The notes under the pieces were generated by a model. That model ran no database searches. It saw only the letters and a program-made list of their open reading frames with translations, and was not told the origin of the DNA. Positions 5,751 to 5,782 of a stretch of 5,782 bases of DNA are shown here, in pieces. The DNA comes from CAYYYJ01 sp964476045 (GTDB lineage Archaea; Aenigmatarchaeota; Aenigmatarchaeia; QMZP01; JACQNV01), in contig CAYYYJ010000041.1 in NCBI GenBank assembly GCA_964476045.1, forward strand, positions 1 to 5,782, read 5' to 3'. A program made the position numbers and the translations under genes. How positions within the stretch are numbered: position 1 is the first letter of the stretch; each line of letters starts with the position of its first letter.

Positions 5751-5757
5751 TTATAAA
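5751..5757 (-). promoter_or_regulatory. TATA box for the regulator-nucleotidyltransferase operon
   Basis: On the minus strand tttataa covers -28 to -22 relative to the ATG at 5729 and is preceded by cgaaaca, a plausible TFB-recognition element. The same heptamer serves the gene at 1434. It predicts a leaderless mRNA starting at 5729 and argues against the upstream ATG at 5750. Confidence 0.6.
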
Positions 5758-5782
5758 TGTTTCGATAATAGTAGAAAGATTG

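Noticed and set aside
1..5782. CRISPR array, tRNA or rRNA genes, insertion sequence ends
   Set aside because: No regularly spaced direct repeats, no cloverleaf-like segment in the short gaps, and no transposase motif were seen in either strand.

Overview
The window looks archaeal, probably from a small-genome DPANN-type lineage (Woesearchaeota, Pacearchaeota or Aenigmarchaeota-like). This is inferred from three things. The first gene carries a PGF-pre-PGF domain, known mainly from archaeal surface proteins. TATA boxes lie about 22-30 bases upstream of ATG codons that have almost no 5' leader. Codon use is AT-rich, with many ATA and AGA codons. There are no RNA genes, CRISPR arrays or insertion sequences, and no gene-free stretch longer than about 75 bases.

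Plus strand, 1-4557: this side is mostly cell envelope. The window opens inside a gene (1-1362, 5' end missing) for a surface protein with a beta-rich segment, a long Pro/Ser then Gly/Ser linker, a PGF-pre-PGF domain, a glycosylation-prone stalk, one membrane helix and an acidic tail. Two unrecognised genes follow (1434-1913 and 1973-3067). Each encodes a protein with one N-terminal membrane helix and an even number of widely spaced cysteines, and each has its own TATA box. The second overlaps the start of a thioredoxin plus six-blade NHL propeller gene of the NHLRC2-like family (3058-4557), so those two are probably co-transcribed and translationally coupled.

Minus strand, 5782-4565: a convergent two-gene operon abuts the NHL gene with a 7-base gap. 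A winged-helix regulator (5729-5157) is followed, with a 17-base overlap, by a minor nucleotidyltransferase (5173-4565). Gene order, sizes and motifs match a type IV toxin-antitoxin module of the AbiEi/AbiEii kind.

Translation initiation shows a consistent split. The three first-of-operon genes have a TATA box placed for leaderless mRNA, while the two operon-internal genes carry the same GGAGAAGG Shine-Dalgarno sequence. The most interesting parts are the archaeal AbiE-like pair, the PGF-pre-PGF protein that lacks the expected sorting signal, and the paired-cysteine membrane proteins of unknown function.
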